47,247 bases of DNA, taken from Actinomycetota bacterium. Its GTDB lineage: Bacteria; Actinomycetota; Geothermincolia; Geothermincolales; RBG-13-55-18. A program made the translations under genes and the position numbers. Below are positions 24,378-32,449 of this stretch, piece by piece. The notes under the pieces are model-generated. The model did no database searches. It worked only from the letters and a program-made list of their open reading frames with translations, and had not been told where the DNA came from. How positions within the stretch are numbered: the first letter of the stretch is position 1; the number at the start of each line of letters is the position of its first letter. The stretch is taken from NCBI GenBank assembly GCA_030019255.1, contig JASEFK010000002.1, positions 1-47,247 on the forward strand. Reading direction: 5' to 3'.

Positions 24378-25772
24378 ATGAGAATCGGGGCAGGGATAAA
24401 CGCCGGGTTGAGAAAGAGGATCAGGGGTGGAGTCCACCCTCCGGACAACAAGCACCTCACCGCCGATAAACCCATCATCCGCATGGAAGCCCCGGAGCTG
24501 GTTACCATCCCCCTCCGCCAGCACATCGGAGCGCCCTGCTCCCCGCGGGTGGACAAGGGAGACCGCGTACTCGTGGGCACGGTGATCGGTGACTCCGAAG
24601 CCTTCGTCTCCGCCCCCGTGCATTCCAGCGTCTCGGGAACAGTGCGGGGCATAGCCCCCCATCCCCATCCGGCGGGCGGCGAATCACCGGCAGTGATCAT
24701 CGAAAACGACGGCCGGTACGAGCGGGATCCCTCCCTTCAGCCGTTGGAATGGGAGAACATGGAGCCCGAGGACATCCGCCGCGCCGTGCGCGAGGCGGGA
24801 ATGGTGGGGCTGGGAGGGGCCGCCTTTCCCACCCACGTGAAGCTGGCGCCCCCGAAAGAATTCCCCATCGACACGGTAATCCTCAACGGCGCGGAGTGCG
24901 AGCCCTTCCTCACCGCCGACTACCGCCTGATGCTCGAACATACCGAGGAGGTGGTGGAAGGGCTGAGGATCATCATGAAGGCCGTGGGGGCCCCCCGGGC
25001 TATCATCGCCGTGGAGGACAACAAGCCCCTGGCCGTCCGAAGGTTGGCGGAGGTGGTCCGCGACCCGGCCATCGAGCTGCGCACCCTCAGGACCCGCTAC
25101 CCGCAGGGCGCGGAGAAGGTGCTCATCACCAACCTGCTGGGCAGGGAGGTCCCCTCCGGGGGGTTGCCCATGCACGTGGGGGTGGTGGTGAACAACGTGG
25201 GGACGGCACGGGCCATCACCAGTTACTTCCGGACCGGCCTGCCCCTGGTGGAGAGGGTGGTCACGGTGACCGGCTCGGTGATCCGGGAACCCTCCAACCT
25301 CCTGGTTCCCCTGGGTACCAGCTTCGCCGCCGCCGTGGAGGCCTGCGGCGGGTTCATGTCCCACCCGGCCAAGGTTATCATGGGCGGACCCATGATGGGC
25401 CTGGCCCAATATACACTGGAGGTTCCGGTGGTCAAGGGAACCTCGGGCATCCTGGCCCTCTCGGACGAGGAAGCGGCGTACGAGATCCCCCGGGAACCGG
25501 TGTGCATCCGCTGCGGCCGCTGCGTGGAGGCCTGTCCCATGAACCTGGTCCCCACCTACCTGGCAGCCTTTTCCCACCGCGAGAAATGGGACGAGGCGAG
25601 GCGGCTGAACATCAACGACTGCATCGAGTGCGGATGCTGCACTTACACCTGTCCCACGCGTAACCCCATCGTGCAGCTCATAAAGTTCGGAAAGGCGGAA
25701 CTGGCCCGCCTGAAGGCCGCCGAGGAAAGGCGAGCCCGGGAAAGGGAAGCCGCCGGCCAGCAGGGAGGTTGA
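24378..25772 (+). CDS. rnfC: Rnf complex subunit C (NADH-binding, 4Fe-4S)
   Basis: 464 residues. The RnfC N-terminal domain (GGVHPPDNKHLTADKPI), the NADH/FMN-binding GLGGAAFPTHVKL and NGAECEPFLTADYRLM, and two 4Fe-4S clusters CIRCGRCVEACPM and CIECGCCTYTCPT near the C-terminus are all present. It is the cytoplasmic entry or exit point for NAD(H) in the ferredoxin:NAD+ oxidoreductase. GGAG seven bases before ATG fixes the start. First gene of a six-gene operon in the order C-D-G-E-A-B, the order found in Acetobacterium and clostridia. A short Lys/Arg/Glu-rich tail ends the protein. Confidence 0.96.
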   Translation: MRIGAGINAGLRKRIRGGVHPPDNKHLTADKPIIRMEAPELVTIPLRQHIGAPCSPRVDKGDRVLVGTVIGDSEAFVSAPVHSSVSGTVRGIAPHPHPAGGESPAVIIENDGRYERDPSLQPLEWENMEPEDIRRAVREAGMVGLGGAAFPTHVKLAPPKEFPIDTVILNGAECEPFLTADYRLMLEHTEEVVEGLRIIMKAVGAPRAIIAVEDNKPLAVRRLAEVVRDPAIELRTLRTRYPQGAEKVLITNLLGREVPSGGLPMHVGVVVNNVGTARAITSYFRTGLPLVERVVTVTGSVIREPSNLLVPLGTSFAAAVEACGGFMSHPAKVIMGGPMMGLAQYTLEVPVVKGTSGILALSDEEAAYEIPREPVCIRCGRCVEACPMNLVPTYLAAFSHREKWDEARRLNINDCIECGCCTYTCPTRNPIVQLIKFGKAELARLKAAEERRAREREAAGQQGG

Positions 25773-25773
25773 A

Positions 25774-26820
25774 ATGGAGACCTCCAGATTCATAATATCC
25801 ACTTCCCCTCACATCCGGGACCCCATAACCACCCGGAAGATCATGTGCCAGGTGATCATCGCCCTGGCCCCGGTGACCTTGTATTCGGTCATCATCCACG
25901 GCATTCACGGCTTTTACGTCATCCTCTCCTCCATCGCCGGGGCGCTCCTGGGCGAACTGGCGGTGCAGAAGGCCAGGCGCCTCCCAGTGACCCTGGACGA
26001 CTGCAGCGCCCTGCTCACCGGCCTGCTCCTGGCCCTCACCCTTCCTCCACGGGTCAACTGGTGGATAGCCCTGGTGGCCGGGCTGGTGGCCACCGTGCTG
26101 GGAAAACAGGTCTTCGGCGGACTGGGCCACAACCTCTTCAATCCCGCCCTGGTGGGAAGGGCAGTGGCCTTCGTCTCCTGGGCCGCCTACATGACGGCGG
26201 GGTACGTAAAATCGGCGGCCATCGGCATTGCCAACACCTCGGCACACAAGGCCATCGAGAAGGCGGTGGACGTGGCCGGAGGAGCCTCCCCGCTGGCGGC
26301 CATGAAGATCGTTTACGACCCCTCCCTCAGCCCCGTCGGGCCTGGCGGAGTTCCCCACGGTATCCAGGCTTCTTCCTACTACAAGCCCCTTCTTTTCGCC
26401 AATCCCTGGGGATGTTTGGGGGAGGTCTCGGCCCTGCTCCTCATCCTGGGAGGCGTTTACCTGGTGTTCATGCGCATCATCGACTGGAGGATACCGGTCA
26501 TCTACGTGAGCACGGTGGCCGCGCTCACCGCCCTTACCGGCAGGGACCCCCTCTTCTACACCCTGGCGGGTGGGTTACTCATCGGGGCCATTTTCATGGC
26601 CACCGACTACACTACCAGCCCCCTGGCCCCGCGCGGAAAGGTGATCTACGCCCTGGGGCTGGGCCTGGTGACCTGGCTCCTGCGTTTCTGGTCCAACAAT
26701 CCGGAGGGCGTGATGTTCGCCATCCTCTTCATGAACGGGCTGGTACCCATAATCGACCGCTACATCCTGCCCCGCACCTACGGTAAGGTCCCCAGGACCA
26801 AGGAGGCGAGCGGATCATGA
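25774..26820 (+). CDS. rnfD: Rnf complex subunit D (membrane flavoprotein)
   Basis: 348 residues with about eight to ten hydrophobic segments. HIRDPITTRKIMCQVIIALAP and GLGHNLFNPALVGRAVAF are RnfD/NqrB family blocks, and DYTTSPLAPRGKVIYALGLG is near the end. The usual covalent FMN site is S/T-G-A-T-P-L; here the equivalent is GGASPL (169-174) with Ser172 where Thr is expected. FMN attachment through Ser, or loss of this flavin, are both possible. The ATG follows GGGAGGTTGAA; one base separates it from rnfC. ApbE, the flavin transferase, is not in the window. Confidence 0.95.
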   Translation: METSRFIISTSPHIRDPITTRKIMCQVIIALAPVTLYSVIIHGIHGFYVILSSIAGALLGELAVQKARRLPVTLDDCSALLTGLLLALTLPPRVNWWIALVAGLVATVLGKQVFGGLGHNLFNPALVGRAVAFVSWAAYMTAGYVKSAAIGIANTSAHKAIEKAVDVAGGASPLAAMKIVYDPSLSPVGPGGVPHGIQASSYYKPLLFANPWGCLGEVSALLLILGGVYLVFMRIIDWRIPVIYVSTVAALTALTGRDPLFYTLAGGLLIGAIFMATDYTTSPLAPRGKVIYALGLGLVTWLLRFWSNNPEGVMFAILFMNGLVPIIDRYILPRTYGKVPRTKEASGS

Positions 26821-27386
26821 TGCGCCACGTCCTCAATCTCGGCCTGCGCCTCTTCCTGGTCTGCGCGGTGGCCGCGGCCGGACTGGGGTTCACCTACACC
26901 GTGGTCAAGGACCGCATTGCCCAGGAGGAGGCCAAGCGGCGGGCCAGGGCGGCGGAGGCGGTGCTTTCCTCCATACAGGCTCAACCCCGGGAGAGCGAGG
27001 AACTGACGGCGCTGCTGCAACCCGCTTTCCCTGACCTCCTGACCGTCTTCGAGGGCCTGGACGAGGCCGGCCGGCGTGCCGGTTACGCCTTCGTACTCAA
27101 GAGCAAGGGCTATAACTTCATCACCATGGCCGTAGGGGTGGACATGGAGGGGAAGGTCACCGGCATCAAGGCGGTGAGCAACGAGGAGACCCCGGGGCTG
27201 GGGGCGGTGGCCCTGGACTCGGAGGAATATCTCTCCAATTTCCAGGGCAAGGGCCCAGAGCCCCTGACCCTCAAGGTGGACGTGGACGCCTGGACGGGAG
27301 CCACCTTCACCTCCAAGGGCATCACCAACGGGGTGAACAAGGCCCTGGAGATGTGGAGAAAACTGCAGGAGGGGGGTGAGGATTGA
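26817..27386 (+). CDS. rnfG: Rnf complex subunit G (covalent FMN protein)
   Basis: 189 residues. One N-terminal transmembrane helix (LRLFLVCAVAAAGLGFTY), then an extracytoplasmic FMN-binding domain. The flavinylation motif is intact: WTGATFTS, with T163 the expected FMN-linked residue. KGYNFITMAVGVDMEGKVTGIKAV and ETPGLGA are family-typical. It transfers electrons on the outer face of the membrane between RnfD and the rest. The start overlaps rnfD (ATGATG around 26817-26822; either ATG possible). Confidence 0.95.
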   Translation: MMRHVLNLGLRLFLVCAVAAAGLGFTYTVVKDRIAQEEAKRRARAAEAVLSSIQAQPRESEELTALLQPAFPDLLTVFEGLDEAGRRAGYAFVLKSKGYNFITMAVGVDMEGKVTGIKAVSNEETPGLGAVALDSEEYLSNFQGKGPEPLTLKVDVDAWTGATFTSKGITNGVNKALEMWRKLQEGGED

Positions 27387-28021
27387 CCGTGGAGGAGAAG
27401 AAGAGGACCCTCTGGGGCGAGTTGCGCAAGGGCTTCATCACCACCAACCCCCTCCTGGTGCTCATGGTGGGGCTGTGTTCCGCATTGGCCATCTCCACCC
27501 GGGTGGAGAACTGCATCTTCATGGGGCTGGCGGTCATCTTCGTGCTCACCTGTTCCAACGTTATCATCTCTCTGATTCGCAACTTCATCCCCGACCAGGT
27601 GCGCATCCCCATCTACATCGTGGTCATCGCCTCCTTCGTGACCATCGTGGACCTTACCCTGAAGACCATCCCGGCGGTCTACGAAAGGCTGGGGGTGTGG
27701 ATACCCCTCATCGTGGTCAACTGCATTATCCTGGCCCGGGCAGAGGGATACGCATCCAGCGCCAAAGTATCTCACGCCTTCATGGACGGGCTGGGCATAG
27801 GGATGGGTTACACCTCCGTGCTGCTCATCATGAGCGTCTTCCGGGAACTCTTCGGGACCGGGAAGATAGTGCTCTTCGAGAAGAAGGTCATCGACCTGCA
27901 TATCAAGGCGGTGCCAATGATACTGATCATGTTCCCCGGCGCCTTCATCACCTACGCCTTGCTTTCCGCCCTGCTGCAATGGTACCAGGCGCGGAAAAAA
28001 CCCGGAGCCGAGGAGGGATAG
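27383..28021 (+). CDS. rnfE: Rnf complex subunit E
   Basis: 212 residues, six hydrophobic segments. Family features: KGFITTNPLLVLMVGLCSALA, TCSNVIISLIRNFIPDQVRIPIYIV and NCIILARAEGYAS. With RnfA it forms the inverted membrane pair that holds an iron-sulfur centre within the membrane. The start is TTG overlapping the rnfG stop (TTGA) behind AGGAGGGGGGTGAGGA. Confidence 0.95.
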   Translation: MTVEEKKRTLWGELRKGFITTNPLLVLMVGLCSALAISTRVENCIFMGLAVIFVLTCSNVIISLIRNFIPDQVRIPIYIVVIASFVTIVDLTLKTIPAVYERLGVWIPLIVVNCIILARAEGYASSAKVSHAFMDGLGIGMGYTSVLLIMSVFRELFGTGKIVLFEKKVIDLHIKAVPMILIMFPGAFITYALLSALLQWYQARKKPGAEEG

Positions 28022-28023
28022 TC

Positions 28024-28647
28024 GTGAACGAGGCCTGGAGATACTTCCTTCTCTTCTTCGGCGCCTCCGTGGTGGCCAACATCCTGCTCATCCGCTTCAT
28101 CGCCCTGTGCCCCTTCTTCGGGGTCTCCACCAGCCTGGAGACCTCCCTGGGGATGAGCATCTCGGTCATCTTCGTCATGACCATGGCCACCTCGGTGAGC
28201 TGGATAGCCTGGAATTACGTCCTTGAGCCGTTGGGGGTGGGGGAGTTCCTATACATCCCCTCCTTCATCCTCATCATCGCCAGCCTGGTGCAATTTGTGG
28301 AGATGGTGATCAAAAAGACCAGCCCTCCTCTCTACCGGGCCATGGGCATCTACCTGCCCCTGATCACCACCAACTGCGCCGTCCTGGCCGCGGCCACGGA
28401 AAGCGTCAAGCCGGGTTTCTTCACCAAACTCAACGTGGCTTACCACTATGGGTTCCCCGAGGCGCTGGTCTACACCATAGGCGTGGCCGTGGGCTTCTCC
28501 CTGGTGCTCATCTTCTTCGCCGCCATGCGGGAGAGGCTGGAGCTGGCCCCCATTCCCAAGTTTTTCCGCGGGGTGCCCATCGCCTTCATCACCGCTGCCC
28601 TCTTCTCCCTGGCCTTCATGGGCTTCGCAGGGATGTTCAACCTTTGA
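28024..28647 (+). CDS. rnfA: Rnf complex subunit A
   Basis: 207 residues, six helices. RFIALCPFFGVSTSLETSLGM and LPLITTNCAVLAAATESV are the conserved blocks holding the Cys residues that, with RnfE, bind the intramembrane cluster. It starts at GTG 28024 behind GAGGAGG, two bases after rnfE; the longer open frame upstream overlaps rnfE and is not used. Confidence 0.95.
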   Translation: MNEAWRYFLLFFGASVVANILLIRFIALCPFFGVSTSLETSLGMSISVIFVMTMATSVSWIAWNYVLEPLGVGEFLYIPSFILIIASLVQFVEMVIKKTSPPLYRAMGIYLPLITTNCAVLAAATESVKPGFFTKLNVAYHYGFPEALVYTIGVAVGFSLVLIFFAAMRERLELAPIPKFFRGVPIAFITAALFSLAFMGFAGMFNL

Positions 28648-28657
28648 GGGGTGAGAC

Positions 28658-29590
28658 ATGGACTGGTCCCTGGTGTGGAAAGCGATAATCAGCCTGGCGG
28701 GCTTCGGCATCCTGTTGGGAGCTGTTCTAGCCGTGGCCTCCAGGCGCTTCCACGTGGAAACCGATCCCCGGATGGCGGAGATCCTGGAGATCCTCCCCGG
28801 CTCCAACTGCGGGGCCTGCGGCCTTCCCAGCTGCGAGGCGGCCGCCGAGGCGGTGGCCAAAGGCGAGGTCCCGGTCAGCGTCTGCCGGGCTGGGGGCCCG
28901 GACGTGACCATCGCCGTGGGAAGGATCATGGGCCTGGAGGTGGAAGCCGGGGTGGCCCTGGTGGCCCACATCCACTGCCGTGGCGGGAAATCCCTCTCCC
29001 CCCAGCGCGCCTTCTACCAGGGGGTGAATTCCTGCCGCGCCGCCCACCTGCTGGGAGGGGGTAAGGCCTGTCCCTTCGGGTGCCTGGGACTCCAGGACTG
29101 CGCCGACGTCTGCCCGGTGAGCGCCATCGCCTTCGACGAGGAGGGCATCCGCCGGGTTAACGTGCACAAGTGCACGGGATGCGGGCTGTGCGCCGACGTA
29201 TGTCCCCGTGACCTCATAGAGATAGTTCCCGCCGCGGCCAAGGTCTTCGTGCGCTGCAAGAGCCGGTACACGGGGAAGAAGGCCACCTCGGTGTGCAAGG
29301 TGGCGTGCATAGGCTGCCGGCGCTGCGAGAAGGCCTGCCAGGTGGACGCCATACGCGTGGAGAACGGCTTCGCCTCCATCGACTACACGAAATGCACCAA
29401 CTGTGGCGATTGTGCCGCGGTCTGCCCCACTGACTCCATACAGGTGTGGGTGGAAAGGGCGGGGCACTCGGAGGGCGGGGAGTTCGTGGTCCCGGAGAAG
29501 AAAAAGCGGCAGGAGAAGGAAAAGGACAAGAAAGAGGAGTCGACTTCTTCTCGGGCAGGGGAAGACGAGGCGGAAGTAGACTCCTCCTGA
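28658..29590 (+). CDS. rnfB: Rnf complex subunit B (polyferredoxin)
   Basis: 310 residues. One N-terminal helix (IISLAGFGILLGAVLAVA), the Fes domain SNCGACGLPSCEAAAEAV, then CPFGCLGLQDCADVCP, CTGCGLCADVCP, CIGCRRCEKACQ and CTNCGDCAAVCP, a chain of clusters that receives electrons from reduced ferredoxin. The final about 35 residues are an unusual highly charged Lys/Glu tail with no predicted fold. GGGGTGAG precedes the ATG. Last gene of rnfCDGEAB; it converges with the next gene after 27 bases, with no obvious terminator. Confidence 0.95.
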   Translation: MDWSLVWKAIISLAGFGILLGAVLAVASRRFHVETDPRMAEILEILPGSNCGACGLPSCEAAAEAVAKGEVPVSVCRAGGPDVTIAVGRIMGLEVEAGVALVAHIHCRGGKSLSPQRAFYQGVNSCRAAHLLGGGKACPFGCLGLQDCADVCPVSAIAFDEEGIRRVNVHKCTGCGLCADVCPRDLIEIVPAAAKVFVRCKSRYTGKKATSVCKVACIGCRRCEKACQVDAIRVENGFASIDYTKCTNCGDCAAVCPTDSIQVWVERAGHSEGGEFVVPEKKKRQEKEKDKKEESTSSRAGEDEAEVDSS

Positions 29591-29617
29591 CCAGTGAGGT
29601 TGAATAACACCCACCCG

Positions 29618-30784
29618 TCATCCCTGCAGCCAATTCAGGGTGGGGACCAGGAAGGGATATTCCTCGCTCAGGGCCGTGAAATCAGGTCCCGCCAGGACCC
29701 CCCATTCGCGAACCCAGGGCAGGCGGTTGTCGTAGGCCACCTCCACCTTACAGCCGCTTGCCACCCCGGAATCGGCTAAAATGCGCTCCGCCACACCCTC
29801 CGCGAGGCGTTGAAAGAGCTCGTGGGGCTCATCCTCACCGCCCCCCAGGTTCGCGGGCAGGAAGAGACCCAGGAGCCCGGGAGCACGGAAGACGGCGATG
29901 GCCGGATGGTAGACCAGGGCGAAAAGGCGGCTGCGGAAGCGGAAGACATGGTGGCCGCTGTGCGGAAGGCAGTAGGTGCCCTCCTGCCTCTCCCCGCGCT
30001 CGCAGGGAGGAAAGACTTCCTCTACCGTCTCCCGCAGGATGACGTCCAGCGCCCCGCAGGTCCGCTCCCAGGAAGTCCCACCCGAAAAGGATATCTCGGC
30101 GAAGAGGGAACCCCGCATGGGAAGCGGCTGCACCCTCTCCATCTCCAGGGGCTCCAGGAAATGGACCAACCCGCGGGCCGCGTAAGCCGTATATGCCTCC
30201 TCGCCCATTCCGGCCAGGCGGCGCATGGCCTCCCGCTCGAGCCGCAGGAGCCGGGCGCGCAGTCGCACCAATCCCCAATTCCCGTGGTCCCCGGCGTGGA
30301 GAAGGACCGGGAGGCGGGGAAAATCGCGGGTGAGCACGTCCCTCACGTGGGCGGGGAAGTCGGGGCGGTCGAAATCCTTCTTGCGGGGTGAGTAGAGGAA
30401 GCCGATCCTCCTTCCATCCGGGAGCTCGGGCAGGCGGCTTACCGGCAGGTAATGGGGTGAGGCCTGGGGAGGCGGCTCCCCCCGGCGCAGGGCGGCCCGC
30501 ATCTCCCCCATCACGTAGGCCGGGTAGTAGGCTCGGGGCTGGTAGATGGCGGCATAGGGGCTGAGCATCCCTTCCGCCTCCACCGTATCCCCCTCGCGCA
30601 GTATCTCCCTGAAGATGCCCTCCTTTATTCCCTGCACCTCCAGGCCGGAGAAGGTTTCTCCCCGGCGGTCATTGCCCTCCGCCGAGGCATGCTCGGAGAG
30701 GGCGTAGCATATGGAAAACTTTCCCATCTCCTCGGCCAGGAGGTTCCGTTTCCTCCCCGCGGGCGTGCGGTACCTTTCCTCCAT
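29618..30784 (-). CDS. Uncharacterised 388-residue protein
   Basis: I do not recognise a family. The protein is soluble, without signal peptide or long hydrophobic segment. Notable stretches: EGMLSPYAAIYQPRAYYPAYVM, RIGFLYSPRKKDFDRPDFPAHVRDVL, LLHAGDHGNWGLVRLRARLLRLE, YCLPHSGHHVFRFRSRLFALVYHPAIAVF and the C-terminal VEVAYDNRLPWVREWGVLAGPDF. His and Asp residues recur (HAGDHGNW, HSGHHVF), but I will not assign a metal site. Even composition and length argue for a real gene. The start is ATG 30784 because TATAAT ends seven bases before it, suggesting a leaderless transcript; ATG 30793 overlaps that box. It converges with rnfB and is probably monocistronic. Confidence 0.7.
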   Translation of the reverse strand: MEERYRTPAGRKRNLLAEEMGKFSICYALSEHASAEGNDRRGETFSGLEVQGIKEGIFREILREGDTVEAEGMLSPYAAIYQPRAYYPAYVMGEMRAALRRGEPPPQASPHYLPVSRLPELPDGRRIGFLYSPRKKDFDRPDFPAHVRDVLTRDFPRLPVLLHAGDHGNWGLVRLRARLLRLEREAMRRLAGMGEEAYTAYAARGLVHFLEPLEMERVQPLPMRGSLFAEISFSGGTSWERTCGALDVILRETVEEVFPPCERGERQEGTYCLPHSGHHVFRFRSRLFALVYHPAIAVFRAPGLLGLFLPANLGGGEDEPHELFQRLAEGVAERILADSGVASGCKVEVAYDNRLPWVREWGVLAGPDFTALSEEYPFLVPTLNWLQG

Positions 30785-30791
30785 GCTCCCC

Positions 30792-30797
30792 ATTATA
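30792..30797 (-). promoter_or_regulatory. TATAAT -10 box abutting the 388-residue protein gene
   Basis: TATAAT on the minus strand, then GGGGAGC and ATG. Geometry matches the methyltransferase promoter at 16661. No consensus -35 is visible, so the promoter may rely on the -10 or an activator. Confidence 0.5.
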
Positions 30798-31169
30798 GCC
30801 AGGCGGGCGGTAAACGACCTTCACCCGTTGCCCGCACCCCCTTCCTGGGCAGGCCGCCATGGACCGCCGCCCACCCCGTGGACCTGGACATTCCTTAACC
30901 CCATTTCCCCACGGCACCTGCCTGCTGCCGGGGACTCCCTCCCTTGGACTCCTCATCCCTTTTCTCCAGGGCGTGGACCCGGGTCACGGCCCATGTACCG
31001 TGGACGGTTAACCATTGCTGCTCTCATGCTCTCGTGCCCGGCCTCCAAGGCCTGAGCCCGGGGAAACGGCCCATACCCCTTCTTTATCGTGACCGGCTCC
31101 GCCGGTGACAAGTGATAAGATATTTCCGGCGCACGCGTACGAGAGGGCGGGACGAAAGGGGGTTCTGCC
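30798..31169. other. Divergent intergenic region with one hairpin
   Basis: No gene seen. A near-perfect hairpin, GTGACCGGC-TCC-GCCGGTGAC (31089-31109, one mismatch), lies about 60 bases before the flavoprotein start and just ahead of the AT-rich GATAAGATATTT, a possible -10 region (31113-31125). Confidence 0.45.
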
Positions 31170-32252
31170 TTGACTGAAGCATACGATGTTACCATCTACG
31201 GCGCCGGCATGTCCGGACTGGTGGCGGCCATCGACCTGGCGCGCCGCGGTTACCGGGTGGTGGTACACGACCGCGAAGGGGATTACGGGGGGGACAGCAT
31301 CTACAACCCCTCCACCCATACCACCTCCATCGACGTGGAACGTACCTCCGAGTACATCGGAATCGATCTCTCGCCAGTGTTCCATCCCCTTCTACGCTGT
31401 CCCTTCTACTTCCACGAGGCCGTCTTCCATCCACCCCTGGAGGTCCTGGACATGTACACCGTGGAGCGGGGCAACCGCCCCACCAGCCTGGACACCCTGC
31501 TTTACGGCGAGGCCCGGAAGCTGGGGGTGGAGTTCCGCTTCAACTCTCCCCTCCGGAAGGAGGACCTGCCCGGGCTTCCCGAGAACACCATCATCGCCTG
31601 CGGCCTCACCCCCAGCGTCTACGAGATGCTGGACCTTCCCTACCTGCGCTGGTACGGCTGGATATCCCGTGGGGAGATCGGCTTCAGCAACCTCTCCTGG
31701 ATCTGGGTGGACGAGGTAGTCTCGGAATACGGTTATCTTAGTTCCTGCAACAACTACTACTTCGATCTCCTCTTTTCCAATCGCCACATCGACCGGAAGG
31801 CCCTGGCCAAGTACCGGGATTTCATGGTCCGCCACGAGGGGGTGGAGCACGACAACTGGACCTACGTGTCGGGCGCGGTCCCCCTGGCCAGCCCCGATAA
31901 TCCCCGTCTCTTCCACCACGGCCTCATCCTCTGCGGGACCATCAGCGGGGCCATGGACCCCTTCTTCTGGTTCGGCATCCTGGGGGCGCTGGTGACGGGA
32001 AAGGTGGCAGCCATGGCCGTGTACGACCGCTCCAAAGCCGTCGAGGAGTTCAATCGCTTCAACCGCCATTACCGGCGCGGGTATAACTTCAAGAACCGGG
32101 TGTGGTACCGGATACGGCCCCACGTGAACTGGCTGGAATGGCAGATGAGCCTGGTAGGCCCCACGCGGATGAAGAAGCTGGCCGCCCTCTACTTCAGCCG
32201 TTTCCGGGCCCCCTTCAACCTTCCCGGCTTCGCCCGTCTCGGTGTCTACTGA
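31170..32252 (+). CDS. FAD/NAD(P)-binding oxidoreductase of unknown substrate
   Basis: 360 residues. The Rossmann dinucleotide motif IYGAGMSGLVAAIDLARRGYRVVVHDRE is at the N-terminus. The middle lacks a clear substrate-domain signature; GLILCGTISGAMDPFFWFGILGALVTGKVAA near the C-terminus resembles the second FAD-binding block of geranylgeranyl-reductase/halogenase-like flavoproteins (G-D-A-x-G-x-x-x-P), but here the Asp lies differently. Aromatic residues are abundant, hinting at a hydrophobic substrate. It starts at TTG behind AAAGGGGG; no ATG nearby fits. It is alone on its strand, converging with the PPOX gene. Confidence 0.72.
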   Translation: MTEAYDVTIYGAGMSGLVAAIDLARRGYRVVVHDREGDYGGDSIYNPSTHTTSIDVERTSEYIGIDLSPVFHPLLRCPFYFHEAVFHPPLEVLDMYTVERGNRPTSLDTLLYGEARKLGVEFRFNSPLRKEDLPGLPENTIIACGLTPSVYEMLDLPYLRWYGWISRGEIGFSNLSWIWVDEVVSEYGYLSSCNNYYFDLLFSNRHIDRKALAKYRDFMVRHEGVEHDNWTYVSGAVPLASPDNPRLFHHGLILCGTISGAMDPFFWFGILGALVTGKVAAMAVYDRSKAVEEFNRFNRHYRRGYNFKNRVWYRIRPHVNWLEWQMSLVGPTRMKKLAALYFSRFRAPFNLPGFARLGVY

Positions 32253-32320
32253 CCACCGCGAATACGCAGGGCAGCGATGGGGTCCAGCACAAAGACCCTG
32301 CCTTCCCCCAGCAAGATTCA

Positions 32321-32373
32321 GGGGTCAGTCCCTTTCCCTTTCTCTTTCCCAGCAACAGCAAGTGACTGACCCC
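32321..32373. repeat. 10-bp inverted repeat (GGGGTCAGTC...GACTGACCCC)
   Basis: Perfect arms at 32321-32330 and 32364-32373 enclose 33 mostly pyrimidine bases. A further CCTGACCCC lies at 32456-32464. The motif resembles palindromic repeats often found with REP/IS200-type Y1 transposases; no transposase is present. Between converging 3' ends. Confidence 0.6.
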
Positions 32374-32427
32374 AATCTATTGCGTGGAGAAGAGCGAGAC
32401 CGTTACCCGGCGGCTTATTTTCTCAAT

Positions 32428-32443
32428 ATACCCCCAGGGGTAT
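32428..32443. promoter_or_regulatory. CsoR/CstR-type operator-like palindrome
   Basis: ATACCCC-CA-GGGGTAT, a perfect 7-bp inverted repeat with a two-base centre, resembles operators of the copper- or persulfide-sensing CsoR/CstR repressors. It lies between two converging gene ends, with no gene positioned to be controlled, so it may be an orphan site or chance. Confidence 0.3.
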
Positions 32444-32449
32444 CATAAT

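Noticed and set aside
31170-32252. Assignment as geranylgeranyl reductase
   Set aside because: Only the N-terminal dinucleotide fold is clear; the diagnostic C-terminal motif is not convincing, so the substrate is left open.
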